Of a stretch of 64,000 nucleotides of DNA, positions 9,171-17,597 are shown in pieces. Below the pieces are notes generated by a model. That model searched no databases and was not told the origin of the DNA. It worked only from the letters and a program-made list of their open reading frames with translations. Position 1 is the stretch's first letter. Each line of letters starts with the position of its first letter. The position numbers and the translations under genes are program-made. The stretch covers positions 62,001 through 126,000 of the forward strand of contig NZ_JOCX01000031.1 of the NCBI RefSeq assembly GCF_000717915.1, read 5' to 3'. The stretch is from Streptomyces sp. NRRL S-244 (GTDB taxonomy: Bacteria > Actinomycetota > Actinomycetes > Streptomycetales > Streptomycetaceae).

Positions 9171-9213
9171 TGCGTGCACGCACACACATCGTTAATGTGT
9201 GTGTGCACGCACA
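9171..9213. promoter_or_regulatory. Palindromic operator array between marR-type gene and SDR gene
   Basis: Three superimposed symmetries are visible. TGCGTGCACGCA (9171-9182) is a perfect 12-base palindrome. CACACACAT and ATGTGTGTG (9181-9189 and 9195-9203) form a perfect 9-base inverted repeat around CGTTA. A near-copy of the first palindrome, TGTGTGCACGCACA, lies at 9200-9213. The arrangement suggests two MarR dimer sites flanking or overlapping the SDR promoter. Binding by the adjacent MarR protein is inferred. Confidence 0.7.
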
Positions 9214-9230
9214 AATCTAGGGAGCCTTCC

Positions 9231-10091
9231 ATGAGCAACAAGACCACCGCCAAGACCGTCCTCATCACCGGCACGTCCTCGGGCATCGGCCTGGCCGCCG
9301 CGGTCGCCTCCGCCCGGGCGGGCTGGCACACCGTCGCCACCATGCGGGACACCACCCGCGCCGACGCCCTGAACAAGGCCGCCGCCGAAGCCGGCGTCGC
9401 CGACCTCGTCCAGGTCAAGCGGCTCGACGTGACCGACGCGGAATCGGTCGCCACGTGCGTCGCCGAGGTCGTCGCCGAGCACGGGCACCTCGACGCGGTC
9501 GTGAACAACGCGGGCGCCGGCTTCGTGGGCACGATCGAGCAGCACAGCATGGAGCAGCTGCGGAAGGTCATGGAGGTCAACTTCTTCGGCGTGGCCGAGC
9601 TCACCCGGACCGCGCTCCCGCACCTGCGCGCCTCGGGCGGCCGGGTCATCACCGTGACGAGCGTCGGCGGAATGATCGGCCAGCCGTTCAACGAGTCCTA
9701 CTGCGCGGCCAAGTTCGCCGTCGAGGGCTTCATGGAGTCCCTGGCCCCGGTCGCCGCGTCCGCGGGCGTCCAGGTGGCCGTCGTCGAACCGGGCGCCGTC
9801 GCCAGCGAGTTCGTGAACAACGTCGGGCTCGACATCCCGACGCTGACCGCCCAGGCGGGTCCGTACGGCCCGGCGCTCGAGGGCTACATCAACCACGCCC
9901 TGGAGGTCTTCGGCAGCGGCACCGCCCAGACCTCGGAGCAGGCGGCGGCGCCGGTCATCGAGGCGCTGACCGCCGAGAAGATGCCGTTCCGGATCCAGAC
10001 CTCCGACTGGGCGCGCGACTTCGTGGGCATGAAGCTCGCGGACCTCGACGGCTCGGCCGTCCAGACCGCGATGACCGCCTGGCTCGGCTGA
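9231..10091 (+). CDS. Short-chain dehydrogenase/reductase
   Basis: Classical SDR of 286 residues with the Rossmann cofactor motif TGTSSGIG (13-20), the NNAG motif, and the catalytic Tyr157-x3-Lys161 in YCAAK. These enzymes oxidise or reduce alcohols and ketones with NAD(P)H; the substrate is not readable. A GGGAG site precedes the ATG at 9231. The gene is divergent from a MarR-type regulator with a palindromic operator array between them, so expression is probably derepressed by a small phenolic or lipophilic inducer (inference from the MarR family). Confidence 0.9.
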   Translation: MSNKTTAKTVLITGTSSGIGLAAAVASARAGWHTVATMRDTTRADALNKAAAEAGVADLVQVKRLDVTDAESVATCVAEVVAEHGHLDAVVNNAGAGFVGTIEQHSMEQLRKVMEVNFFGVAELTRTALPHLRASGGRVITVTSVGGMIGQPFNESYCAAKFAVEGFMESLAPVAASAGVQVAVVEPGAVASEFVNNVGLDIPTLTAQAGPYGPALEGYINHALEVFGSGTAQTSEQAAAPVIEALTAEKMPFRIQTSDWARDFVGMKLADLDGSAVQTAMTAWLG

Positions 10092-10098
10092 GCGCGAC

Positions 10099-10144
10099 CC
10101 GGCTCCGCGCCTCCGACGTTCCACCGGAGGCGCGCGGGAGCCGG
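10099..10144. terminator. Bidirectional hairpin between convergent genes
   Basis: CCGGCTCC pairs with GGAGCCGG, and inside it GCGCCTCCG pairs with CGGAGGCGC. The long, slightly bulged stem sits directly after the SDR stop and before the stop of the convergent phosphatase-like gene. Confidence 0.65.
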
Positions 10145-10151
10145 ACGCGCC

Positions 10152-10949
10152 CTACAGCAGGCCGGCCGCCGACAGCAGGTACGCCACCACCGGGTCGTAG
10201 AAACGCGGGTCGCGGACGTGGTCGTCGAGGGGGACCGCCACCTGGAGGGTGCCCTCCGCCTCGCCGAGGAAAAGCGCCGGGTCGTTGCAGTCCGCGTACC
10301 CCACCGCGTCCAGCCCGCGCTGCGCCGCGCACCCCGCCCAGCCGTGGTCGGCGACGACCAGGTCCGGCTGGGGGCGGTCCTCCGCCGCCAGGCCGTCCAG
10401 GATCGCGGCCATCGGCTCCGGGGAGTGGGTGTGCCACAGCGTGGCACCCCGCTCCAGCACCGCGACGTCCGCGAACTGCCACACCGAGCCCTCGTCCGCC
10501 ACCAGCCCGGACGGGATCACCACGATGTCGCAGCCCGCCGCGCGCAGCGCCGCCGCCGTCGCCCGGTGGACGTCCAGCAGCCCGCCCGGGTGCCCCGTGG
10601 CGAGCAGCACGCTCTGCCGGTCCAGGGCCGCCTTCCGCAGCCGCACCGCCATCCGGTCCAGGCCGGAGACGGTCAGCTCCGGGTCGATCGTGTCCTGGCC
10701 GAAGCGGTACGCGGCGTCGTCGACGACCCCGACCCGCTCCGCCATCACGGCGAGCACGTCCTGCTCGTCCGCCCAGCGGTCGCCCAGCTCCAGGCCCAGC
10801 CAGTAGTGCCGGTCGCCGTTGGCGAGCTTGCGGTAGTGCGACAGGTTGTTCTCGCGGGGCGTCGCGACCTGACCCGAGATCCGGGTGCGGACCAGATGGT
10901 CGACGAGTTCGGCGCGGCTCGGTACGTGCGTCTCTATCGGCTTCGGCAT
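10152..10949 (-). CDS. Conserved actinobacterial phosphatase-like protein
   Basis: A 265-residue cytosolic protein of a family that I recall as widespread in Streptomyces and annotated only as phosphatase. Visible conserved stretches are ATPRENNLSHYRKLANGDRH, GQDTIDPELTVSGLDRM, ATGHPGGLLDVHRATAAALR and DLVVADHGWAGCAAQRGLD. The His/Asp-rich ATGHPGG and VADHGWAG segments could form an active site, but no tested function is known to me. The ATG at 10949 (MPKPIE) is used; an in-frame ATG nine bases upstream is equally possible. It is convergent with the SDR gene and co-directional with the tetR-type gene upstream. Confidence 0.6.
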   Translation of the reverse strand: MPKPIETHVPSRAELVDHLVRTRISGQVATPRENNLSHYRKLANGDRHYWLGLELGDRWADEQDVLAVMAERVGVVDDAAYRFGQDTIDPELTVSGLDRMAVRLRKAALDRQSVLLATGHPGGLLDVHRATAAALRAAGCDIVVIPSGLVADEGSVWQFADVAVLERGATLWHTHSPEPMAAILDGLAAEDRPQPDLVVADHGWAGCAAQRGLDAVGYADCNDPALFLGEAEGTLQVAVPLDDHVRDPRFYDPVVAYLLSAAGLL

Positions 10950-11025
10950 ATGGCCCATTCTGCCGCCGCCGGGCTCCGGGCGGCGGTGCCATTTCGACCA
11001 GCGGACGCGCCGCCTCACCTCCGCC

Positions 11026-11604
11026 TCACCCCGACAGCGCCCCGAACGCCCCGTGCGCCAGGCGCCGCAGCAGCGATTCCGTTGCCTCCCGGCCGAGCGC
11101 CGCCAGGTGCGGGGTGGAGTTGAGCAGGCCGAACACGGCGTGCACGGACACCCGCACCTCCGCCTCGCCGACCTCCGGGTGCAGTTCCCGTACGACCTCC
11201 ACCCACAGCTCCACGTACTGCCGCTGCAGCTGCCGTACGAGCTTGCGGTCGGCCTCCCGCAGCCGGTCCAGCTCCCGGTCGTGGAGCGTGATCAGCGCCC
11301 GGTCGTCGAGGGCGAAGTCGATGTGCCCGTCGATCAGGGAGGCCAGGACGCCGTCCGGATCGCCCGCGGCCTCGGCCACCCGGTGGCGGCCGCCCGTCAG
11401 CAGCCGCTCGCTGATCCCGACGAGCAGCTCGGCGAGCATCGCGTCCTTGCCCGCGAAATGGCGGTAGAGCCCGGGGCCGCTGATGCCCACGGCGGCCCCT
11501 ATCTCGTCCACGCCGACGCCGTGGAATCCGCGCGCGGCGAAGAGACGGGCGGCCTCGCTGAGGATCTGCTCGCGACGGGTCGGGGCGGCGGCTCTGGTGC
11601 TCAT
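11026..11604 (-). CDS. TetR-family regulator of the leucine-catabolism operon
   Basis: The 192-residue TetR protein has its helix-turn-helix near the N-terminus: ILSEAARLFAARGFHGVGVD, then EIGAAVGISGPGLYRHFAGK. The C-terminal ligand domain is typical of regulators beside acyl-CoA carboxylase genes. It is divergent from the mccB-type gene. Two matching 16-base palindromes in the 99-base gap are very likely its operators, which would give repression of both the operon and itself, released by an acyl-CoA (inference). Confidence 0.88.
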   Translation of the reverse strand: MSTRAAAPTRREQILSEAARLFAARGFHGVGVDEIGAAVGISGPGLYRHFAGKDAMLAELLVGISERLLTGGRHRVAEAAGDPDGVLASLIDGHIDFALDDRALITLHDRELDRLREADRKLVRQLQRQYVELWVEVVRELHPEVGEAEVRVSVHAVFGLLNSTPHLAALGREATESLLRRLAHGAFGALSG

Positions 11605-11627
11605 GGGAATCCATTCTAGACAGGGCC

Positions 11628-11674
11628 GTTAGCGCTCGTTAACCTAGGCGGTACATGCGTTAACGCTCATTAAC
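11628..11674. promoter_or_regulatory. Pair of TetR operators (GTTAACG-type palindromes)
   Basis: Two near-identical 16-base palindromes, GTTAGCGCTCGTTAAC (11628-11643) and GTTAACGCTCATTAAC (11659-11674), lie 31 bases apart, about three helical turns. Each is an inverted repeat of GTTAACG with two central bases. The second ends 29 bases before the carboxylase start. Their position between the divergent tetR-type gene and the carboxylase operon strongly suggests autoregulation plus operon control. Confidence 0.75.
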
Positions 11675-11703
11675 AGCGTGCACCGAGCAAGGGAGCTCGA
11701 CCG

Positions 11704-13320
11704 ATGCAGCAGGCACCAGTGCTGACGAGCGCCGCGGACCCGGCGTCCGAGGCCTGGCGGACCAACGAGGCCGCCCACCGCGAGCTGACCGAGGGGCTGC
11801 GCGCCCGGCTCGACGCGGCCCGGCTCGGCGGCGGCGAGAAGGCCCGCGCGCGCCACACCGCCCGCGGGAAGCTGCTCCCCCGCGACCGCGTGGACACCCT
11901 CCTCGACCCCGGCTCGCCCTTCCTGGAGCTGGCCCCGCTGGCCGCCGAGGGCATGTACGGGGGCGCGGCCCCGGCTGCCGGGGTCATCGCCGGCATCGGC
12001 CGGGTCAGCGGCCGCGAGTGCGTGATCGTCGCGAACGACGCCACCGTCAAGGGCGGCACGTACTACCCGATGACCGTCAAGAAGCACCTCCGCGCGCAGG
12101 AAGTGGCCCTGGAGAATCGTCTCCCCTGCCTCTACCTGGTCGACTCGGGCGGCGCCTTCCTCCCCATGCAGGACGAGGTCTTCCCCGACCGGGAGCACTT
12201 CGGCCGCATCTTCTACAACCAGGCGCGCATGTCCGGCGCCGGCATCCCGCAGATCGCCGCCGTCCTCGGCTCCTGCACGGCCGGCGGCGCCTACGTCCCG
12301 GCGATGAGCGACGAGGCCGTCATCGTCCGCGGCCAGGGCACGATCTTCCTCGGCGGCCCGCCGCTGGTGAAGGCCGCCACCGGCGAGGTGGTCACGGCCG
12401 AGGAGCTCGGCGGCGGGGAGGTCCACTCCCGGATCTCCGGCGTCACCGACCACCTCGCGGAGGACGACGCGCACGCGCTGCGGATCGTACGGAACATCGT
12501 GGCGACCCTGCCCGAGCGCGGGGCCCTGCCCTGGTCGGTCGAGGCTCCGGAAGAGCCGAAGGTGGATCCGTACGGGCTGTACGGCGCGGTCCCGGTCGAC
12601 TCGCGCACCCCGTACGACGCCCGCGAGATCATCGCCCGGATCGTGGACGGCTCCCGCTTCCAGGAGTTCAAGGCCGAGTTCGGCACGACGCTGGTCACCG
12701 GCTTCGCGCGGATCCACGGCCACCCGGTCGGGATCGTCGCCAACAACGGCATCCTGTTCTCCGAATCCGCCCAGAAGGGCGCGCACTTCATCGAGCTGTG
12801 CGACCAGCGCGGGATCCCGCTCCTCTTCCTCCAGAACATCTCGGGCTTCATGGTCGGCCGCGACTACGAGGCCGGCGGCATCGCCAAGCACGGCGCCAAG
12901 ATGGTCACGGCCGTGGCGTGCACGCGGGTCCCGAAGCTGACGGTGGTCGTCGGCGGCTCGTACGGAGCCGGCAACTACTCGATGTGCGGGCGTGCGTACT
13001 CGCCCCGCTTCCTGTGGATGTGGCCCAACGCCAAGATCTCCGTGATGGGCGGGGAGCAGGCGGCCTCGGTGCTCGCGACGGTCAAGCGCGACCAGATCGA
13101 GGGCGCGGGCCAGGAATGGCCCGCCGAGGACGAGGAGGCCTTCAAGGCCCCGGTCCGCGCGCAGTACGAGGAACAGGGCAACGCCTACTACGCCACGGCG
13201 CGGCTGTGGGACGACGGGGTCATCGACCCGATGGAGACCCGGCAGGTGCTGGGACTGGCCCTGACGGCTTGCGCCAACGCTCCCCTGAGCGACTCCGCTT
13301 TCGGCATCTTCCGCATGTGA
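11704..13320 (+). CDS. Acyl-CoA carboxylase beta subunit (methylcrotonyl-CoA carboxylase type)
   Basis: The 538-residue carboxyltransferase subunit moves carboxyl from biotin to the acyl-CoA. Family signatures include PLYL-type crotonase fold segments, [32 protein letters not shown] and [20 protein letters not shown]. With the following biotin carboxylase subunit, HMG-CoA lyase and an acyl-CoA dehydrogenase it forms a leucine/isovalerate degradation operon. Methylcrotonyl-CoA is therefore the likely substrate rather than propionyl-CoA (inference from context). It is first in the operon, divergent from a TetR regulator with twin operators. The next start follows after 16 bases. Confidence 0.9.
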   Translation: MQQAPVLTSAADPASEAWRTNEAAHRELTEGLRARLDAARLGGGEKARARHTARGKLLPRDRVDTLLDPGSPFLELAPLAAEGMYGGAAPAAGVIAGIGRVSGRECVIVANDATVKGGTYYPMTVKKHLRAQEVALENRLPCLYLVDSGGAFLPMQDEVFPDREHFGRIFYNQARMSGAGIPQIAAVLGSCTAGGAYVPAMSDEAVIVRGQGTIFLGGPPLVKAATGEVVTAEELGGGEVHSRISGVTDHLAEDDAHALRIVRNIVATLPERGALPWSVEAPEEPKVDPYGLYGAVPVDSRTPYDAREIIARIVDGSRFQEFKAEFGTTLVTGFARIHGHPVGIVANNGILFSESAQKGAHFIELCDQRGIPLLFLQNISGFMVGRDYEAGGIAKHGAKMVTAVACTRVPKLTVVVGGSYGAGNYSMCGRAYSPRFLWMWPNAKISVMGGEQAASVLATVKRDQIEGAGQEWPAEDEEAFKAPVRAQYEEQGNAYYATARLWDDGVIDPMETRQVLGLALTACANAPLSDSAFGIFRM

Positions 13321-13336
13321 CGTGAGGACCTCTTCG

Positions 13337-15436
13337 ATGTTCAGCACTGTTCTGGTCGCGAACCGGGGCGAGATCGCGGTCCGGGTCATCCGCACGCTGC
13401 GGGAGCTCGGCATCCGCTCCGTGGCCGTCTTCAGCGACGCCGACGCGGACGCGCGGCACGTACGGGAGGCCGACACGGCCGTCCGGATCGGCCCGGCGGC
13501 GGCCGCCGAGAGCTACCTGTCAGTGGAGCGGCTGCTCGACGCCGCCCGGCGGACGGGCGCCGAGGCGGTCCACCCCGGGTACGGGTTCCTCGCCGAGAAC
13601 GCGGCCTTCGCGGCCGCGTGCGCGCAGGCGGGACTGGCCTTCATCGGGCCGCCGGCCTCGGCGATCTCCCTGATGGGCGACAAGATCCGCGCCAAGGAGA
13701 CGGTGAAGGCGGCGGGCGTGCCCGTGGTGCCGGGCTCCTCGGGCAGCGGCCTGTCGGACGCCGAACTCGTCGCGGCGGCCGAGGCGATCGGCATGCCGGT
13801 GCTGCTGAAGCCCTCGGCGGGCGGCGGCGGCAAGGGCATGCGGCTGGTCCGCGAAGCCGGTCTGCTGGGCGAGGAGATCGCGGCGGCGCGCCGCGAGGCG
13901 CGGTCCTCGTTCGGCGACGACACGCTGCTCGTGGAGCGGTGGGTGGACCGGCCGCGGCACATCGAGATCCAGGTGCTGGCGGACGCGCACGGGAACGTGG
14001 TGCACCTGGGTGAGCGCGAGTGCTCGCTCCAGCGGCGCCACCAGAAGGTGATCGAGGAGGCCCCGTCGGTCCTGCTCACGCCGGAGCTGCGGGCCTCGAT
14101 GGGCGCGGCGGCGGTGGAGGCGGCGCGCTCGTGCGGGTACGTCGGCGCGGGGACGGTGGAGTTCATCGTCCCGGGCGGGGACCCGTCCTCGTACTACTTC
14201 ATGGAGATGAACACCCGGCTCCAGGTGGAGCACCCGGTGACGGAGCTGATCACCGGGCTGGACCTGGTGGAACAGCAGCTGAGGGTCGCGGCGGGCGAGC
14301 GGCTGGGCTTCGGCCAGTCGGAGGTCCGGCTGACGGGCCACGCGATCGAGGCCCGCGTCTGCGCGGAGGATCCGGCGCGGGGCTTCCTGCCGTCCGGCGG
14401 TACGGTGCTGGCCCTCTCGGAGCCGGACGGCGGGGCGGTGCGTACGGACTCCGGGCTGGTGGCGGGCGTCGACACGGGGTCGACGTACGACCCGATGCTG
14501 TCGAAGGTGATCGCGTACGGCCCGGACCGGGCGGCCGCCCTCCGGGTGCTGCGCGGTGCGCTCGCGGACACCGTGATCCTGGGCGTCCAGACGAACGCCG
14601 GGTTCCTGCGGAGGCTGCTGGCCCACCCGGATGTCGTGTCGGGCGACCTCGACACCGGCCTCGTCGAGCGGGACCTCGCCTCCCTCCTCCCGGATTCGGT
14701 GCCGCCGGAGGTGTACGCGGCGGCCGCGCTGCTGGATGTCCCCCGCCCCGCCCCTTCCCGAAACCCTGCCGGGGGCTCGGGGGACCCGGGCTGGGTGGAC
14801 CCGTTCGGGGCGGCCGACGGCTGGCGCCTCGGCGGTACCCCGGCCTGGACGGTCCGCCACTTCCGGCTCCCGGGTCAGGAGCCGGTCCAGGTCCGCACCC
14901 GCCCCCTGGGCGCGGAGACCGAGCTGACCGTTTCCGATGCCGCCGGGGCAAACCCGGCCCCGGCGGCGAGTGAGGCGCGGGGTCCGGGGCAGAGCCCCGG
15001 GGCGCCGGCCCTCGGCCGGATCGTCAGCCGCACCCGGAGCCACCTCACCATCGAGCTGGACGGCGTCACGCACCGCTTCGCCCACGCCGCTTCCCCGGAG
15101 GGGGTCTGGCTCGGCCGCGACGCGGACAGCTGGCACGTCCAGCGCCACGACCCCGTCATCGCCGCCCTCACCGGGGCCGGGCACGCCGGCGCCGACACCC
15201 TCGCCGCCCCCATGCCCGGCACGGTCACCGTCGTCAAGGTCGCCGTCGGCGACAAGGTGGTCGCGGGGCAGAGCCTGCTCGTCGTCGAGGCGATGAAGAT
15301 GGAGCACGTCATCTCCGCCCCCCACTCCGGCACGGTCACCGAGCTGGACGTCTCCCCCGGTACCACCGTCGCCATGGACCAGGTCCTGGCCGTCGTCACC
15401 CCGGACGAGGATGAGAAAGAGGAGGAGGGCGCGTGA
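13337..15436 (+). CDS. Acyl-CoA carboxylase alpha subunit (biotin carboxylase + BCCP)
   Basis: The 699-residue subunit carboxylates its own biotin with ATP and bicarbonate. The N-terminal biotin carboxylase domain begins FSTVLVANRGEIAVRVIRTL and contains the ATP-grasp Gly-rich loop KPSAGGGGKGMR and EMNTRLQVEH. The C-terminal biotinyl domain carries the target lysine K654 in VVEAMKMEHVI. A Pro/Gly-rich linker (about residues 470-500 and 530-560) joins them. The ATG at 13337 has a GTGAGGA site upstream. Its stop overlaps the HMG-CoA lyase start (GTGA), implying translational coupling. It pairs with the preceding beta subunit. Confidence 0.92.
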   Translation: MFSTVLVANRGEIAVRVIRTLRELGIRSVAVFSDADADARHVREADTAVRIGPAAAAESYLSVERLLDAARRTGAEAVHPGYGFLAENAAFAAACAQAGLAFIGPPASAISLMGDKIRAKETVKAAGVPVVPGSSGSGLSDAELVAAAEAIGMPVLLKPSAGGGGKGMRLVREAGLLGEEIAAARREARSSFGDDTLLVERWVDRPRHIEIQVLADAHGNVVHLGERECSLQRRHQKVIEEAPSVLLTPELRASMGAAAVEAARSCGYVGAGTVEFIVPGGDPSSYYFMEMNTRLQVEHPVTELITGLDLVEQQLRVAAGERLGFGQSEVRLTGHAIEARVCAEDPARGFLPSGGTVLALSEPDGGAVRTDSGLVAGVDTGSTYDPMLSKVIAYGPDRAAALRVLRGALADTVILGVQTNAGFLRRLLAHPDVVSGDLDTGLVERDLASLLPDSVPPEVYAAAALLDVPRPAPSRNPAGGSGDPGWVDPFGAADGWRLGGTPAWTVRHFRLPGQEPVQVRTRPLGAETELTVSDAAGANPAPAASEARGPGQSPGAPALGRIVSRTRSHLTIELDGVTHRFAHAASPEGVWLGRDADSWHVQRHDPVIAALTGAGHAGADTLAAPMPGTVTVVKVAVGDKVVAGQSLLVVEAMKMEHVISAPHSGTVTELDVSPGTTVAMDQVLAVVTPDEDEKEEEGA

Positions 15437-16368
15437 ACGGGCTGCCCATGACCTTCCCGGCCCCCGAGCTGCCGGCCCGCGTCCGCATCCACGAGGTCGG
15501 CGCCCGTGACGGGCTGCAGAACGAGAAGTCGGCCGTACCCACCGCCGTCAAGGCCGAGTTCATCCACCGGCTGGCCGCCGCCGGCCTCAACACCATCGAG
15601 GCCACCAGCTTCGTGCACCCCAAGTGGGTGCCCCAGCTGGCCGACGCCGAGCAGCTGTTCCCGGAGCTGCACGACCTCGCCGGGGTGCACCTGCCCGTCC
15701 TCGTCCCCAACGAGCGCGGCCTCGACCGCGCGCTCGCCCTCGGGGCCACCCGTATCGCCGTCTTCGGCTCGGCCACCGAGACCTTCGCCTCCCGCAACCT
15801 CAACCGGACCGTCGCCGAGTCCCTCGCCATGTTCGAGCCCGTCGTGGCCCGCGCCAAGGAGGGCAGGGCGCACGTCCGCGGCTACCTCTCCATGTGCTTC
15901 GGCGACCCGTGGGAGGGGCCGGTCCCGGTCCACCAGGTGGTCCGGGTGGCCAAGGCCCTGCTCGACCTCGGCTGCGACGAGCTCAGCCTCGGCGACACCA
16001 TCGGCGTCGCCACCCCGGGCCATGTCCAGACCCTCCTCAGCGAGCTCAACGAGGAGGGCGTGCCGACCGACCGGATCGGCGTGCACTTCCACGACACCTA
16101 CGGCCAGGCCCTGTCCAACACCCTCGCCGCGCTCCAGCACGGGGTCACCACCGTCGACGCCTCCGCAGGCGGCCTCGGCGGATGCCCGTACGCGAAGAGC
16201 GCCACCGGCAACCTCGCCACCGAGGACCTGGTGTGGATGCTCGACGGCCTCGGCATCGAGACCGGCGTCGACCTGGCCGCCCTCACCGCCACGAGCGTGT
16301 GGATGGCCGAACAGCTGGGACGCCCCAGCCCCTCCCGTACCGTCCGCGCGCTCTCCCACAAGGAGTAA
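15433..16368 (+). CDS. Hydroxymethylglutaryl-CoA lyase
   Basis: HMG-CoA lyase of 311 residues that splits HMG-CoA to acetoacetate and acetyl-CoA, the last step of leucine breakdown. It has the DRE-TIM barrel start VRIHEVGARDGLQNEK, the metal-binding histidines in GVHFHDTYGQALSN and the active-site cysteine loop GGLGGCPYAKSATGN. The start is taken as the GTG at 15433, overlapping the preceding stop by four bases with a GAGGAGGG site just upstream. An ATG at 15448 is an alternative that shortens it by five residues. Confidence 0.93.
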   Translation: MNGLPMTFPAPELPARVRIHEVGARDGLQNEKSAVPTAVKAEFIHRLAAAGLNTIEATSFVHPKWVPQLADAEQLFPELHDLAGVHLPVLVPNERGLDRALALGATRIAVFGSATETFASRNLNRTVAESLAMFEPVVARAKEGRAHVRGYLSMCFGDPWEGPVPVHQVVRVAKALLDLGCDELSLGDTIGVATPGHVQTLLSELNEEGVPTDRIGVHFHDTYGQALSNTLAALQHGVTTVDASAGGLGGCPYAKSATGNLATEDLVWMLDGLGIETGVDLAALTATSVWMAEQLGRPSPSRTVRALSHKE

Positions 16369-16376
16369 CGAAGACC

Positions 16377-17537
16377 ATGTCCCTCGACCACCGGCTCACC
16401 CCCGAGCACGAGGAACTCCGCCGTACCGTCGAGGCGTTCGCCCACGACGTCGTCGCCCCCAAGATCGGCGACCTGTACGAGCGGCACGAGTTCCCGTACG
16501 AGATCGTCCGCGAGATGGGCCGCATGGGCCTGTTCGGCCTGCCCTTCCCGGAGGAGTACGGCGGCATGGGCGGCGACTACCTCGCCCTCGGCATCGCCCT
16601 GGAGGAGCTGGCCCGCGTCGACTCCTCTGTCGCGATCACGCTGGAGGCGGGCGTCTCGCTCGGCGCCATGCCCCTCCACCTCTTCGGCACCGAGGAGCAG
16701 AAGCGGCAGTGGCTGCCGAAGATGTGCTCCGGCGAGATCCTCGGCGCCTTCGGCCTCACCGAGCCGGACGGCGGCTCCGACGCCGGCGGCACCCGCACCA
16801 CGGCCGTCAAGGACGGCGACGAGTGGGTGATCAACGGCTCGAAGTGCTTCATCACCAACTCCGGTACGGACATCACCGGCCTGGTCACCGTCACCGCCGT
16901 GACGGGCCGCAAGGCGGACGGCCGCCCGGAGATCTCCTCGATCATCGTCCCGTCCGGCACCCCGGGCTTCACGGTGGCCGCGCCGTACTCCAAGGTCGGC
17001 TGGAACTCCTCGGACACGCGGGAGCTGGCCTTCGACAACGTACGGGTGCCGCTGGCCAACCTGGTCGGCCAGGAGGGCCGCGGCTACGCCCAGTTCCTGC
17101 GCATCCTCGACGAGGGCCGTATCGCGATCTCGGCGCTCGCCACGGGCCTGGCCCAGGGCTGCGTGGACGAGTCGGTGAAGTACGCGAAGGAGCGCAAGGC
17201 CTTCGGCCGGCCCATCGGCGACAACCAGGCCATCCAGTTCAAGCTGGCGGACATGGAGATGCGTGCCCACATGGCCCGCATCGGCTGGCGTGACGCGGCC
17301 TCCCGCCTCGTGGCCGGGGAGCCGTTCAAGAAGGAGGCGGCGATCGCGAAGCTGTACTCCTCCACGGTCGCGGTGGACAACGCCCGGGACGCCACGCAGA
17401 TCCACGGCGGCTACGGGTTCATGAACGAGTACCCCGTGGCGCGCATGTGGCGGGACTCCAAGATCCTGGAGATCGGCGAGGGCACCAGCGAGGTGCAGCG
17501 CATGCTGATCGCCCGCGAGCTGGGCTTCGCCGGGTAG
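16377..17537 (+). CDS. acdH: Acyl-CoA dehydrogenase (isovaleryl/branched-chain type, AcdH-like)
   Basis: FAD acyl-CoA dehydrogenase of 386 residues. It has the signatures GAFGLTEPDGGSDAGGTRTT and IHGGYGFMNEYPVARMWRDS, and the C-terminal catalytic-base motif EIGEGTSEVQRMLI, with E368 at the standard short/branched-chain position. It is the last gene of the leucine/isovalerate operon, nine bases after the lyase stop, with an AAGGAG site overlapping that stop. By position it corresponds to the gene called acdH in S. coelicolor, where it acts on branched-chain acyl-CoA (from memory). A short imperfect hairpin follows the stop. Confidence 0.88.
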   Translation: MSLDHRLTPEHEELRRTVEAFAHDVVAPKIGDLYERHEFPYEIVREMGRMGLFGLPFPEEYGGMGGDYLALGIALEELARVDSSVAITLEAGVSLGAMPLHLFGTEEQKRQWLPKMCSGEILGAFGLTEPDGGSDAGGTRTTAVKDGDEWVINGSKCFITNSGTDITGLVTVTAVTGRKADGRPEISSIIVPSGTPGFTVAAPYSKVGWNSSDTRELAFDNVRVPLANLVGQEGRGYAQFLRILDEGRIAISALATGLAQGCVDESVKYAKERKAFGRPIGDNQAIQFKLADMEMRAHMARIGWRDAASRLVAGEPFKKEAAIAKLYSSTVAVDNARDATQIHGGYGFMNEYPVARMWRDSKILEIGEGTSEVQRMLIARELGFAG

Positions 17538-17557
17538 TCATCCGTACGGGGACGACC

Positions 17558-17579
17558 GCCGGGCCGCGATCGGTCCGGC
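17558..17579. terminator. Small hairpin between convergent acdH and dynamin-like genes
   Basis: GCCGGGCC and GGTCCGGC form an eight-base stem with one mismatch and a six-base loop in the 60-base gap between convergent stops. It is a weak terminator candidate. Confidence 0.35.
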
Positions 17580-17597
17580 GGCCGTTCCCGTTCGCGA

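Noticed and set aside
9191..10124. Minus-strand frame covering the SDR gene
   Set aside because: Shadow; the plus-strand frame has TGxxxGIG, NNAG and YxxxK motifs and a ribosome site.
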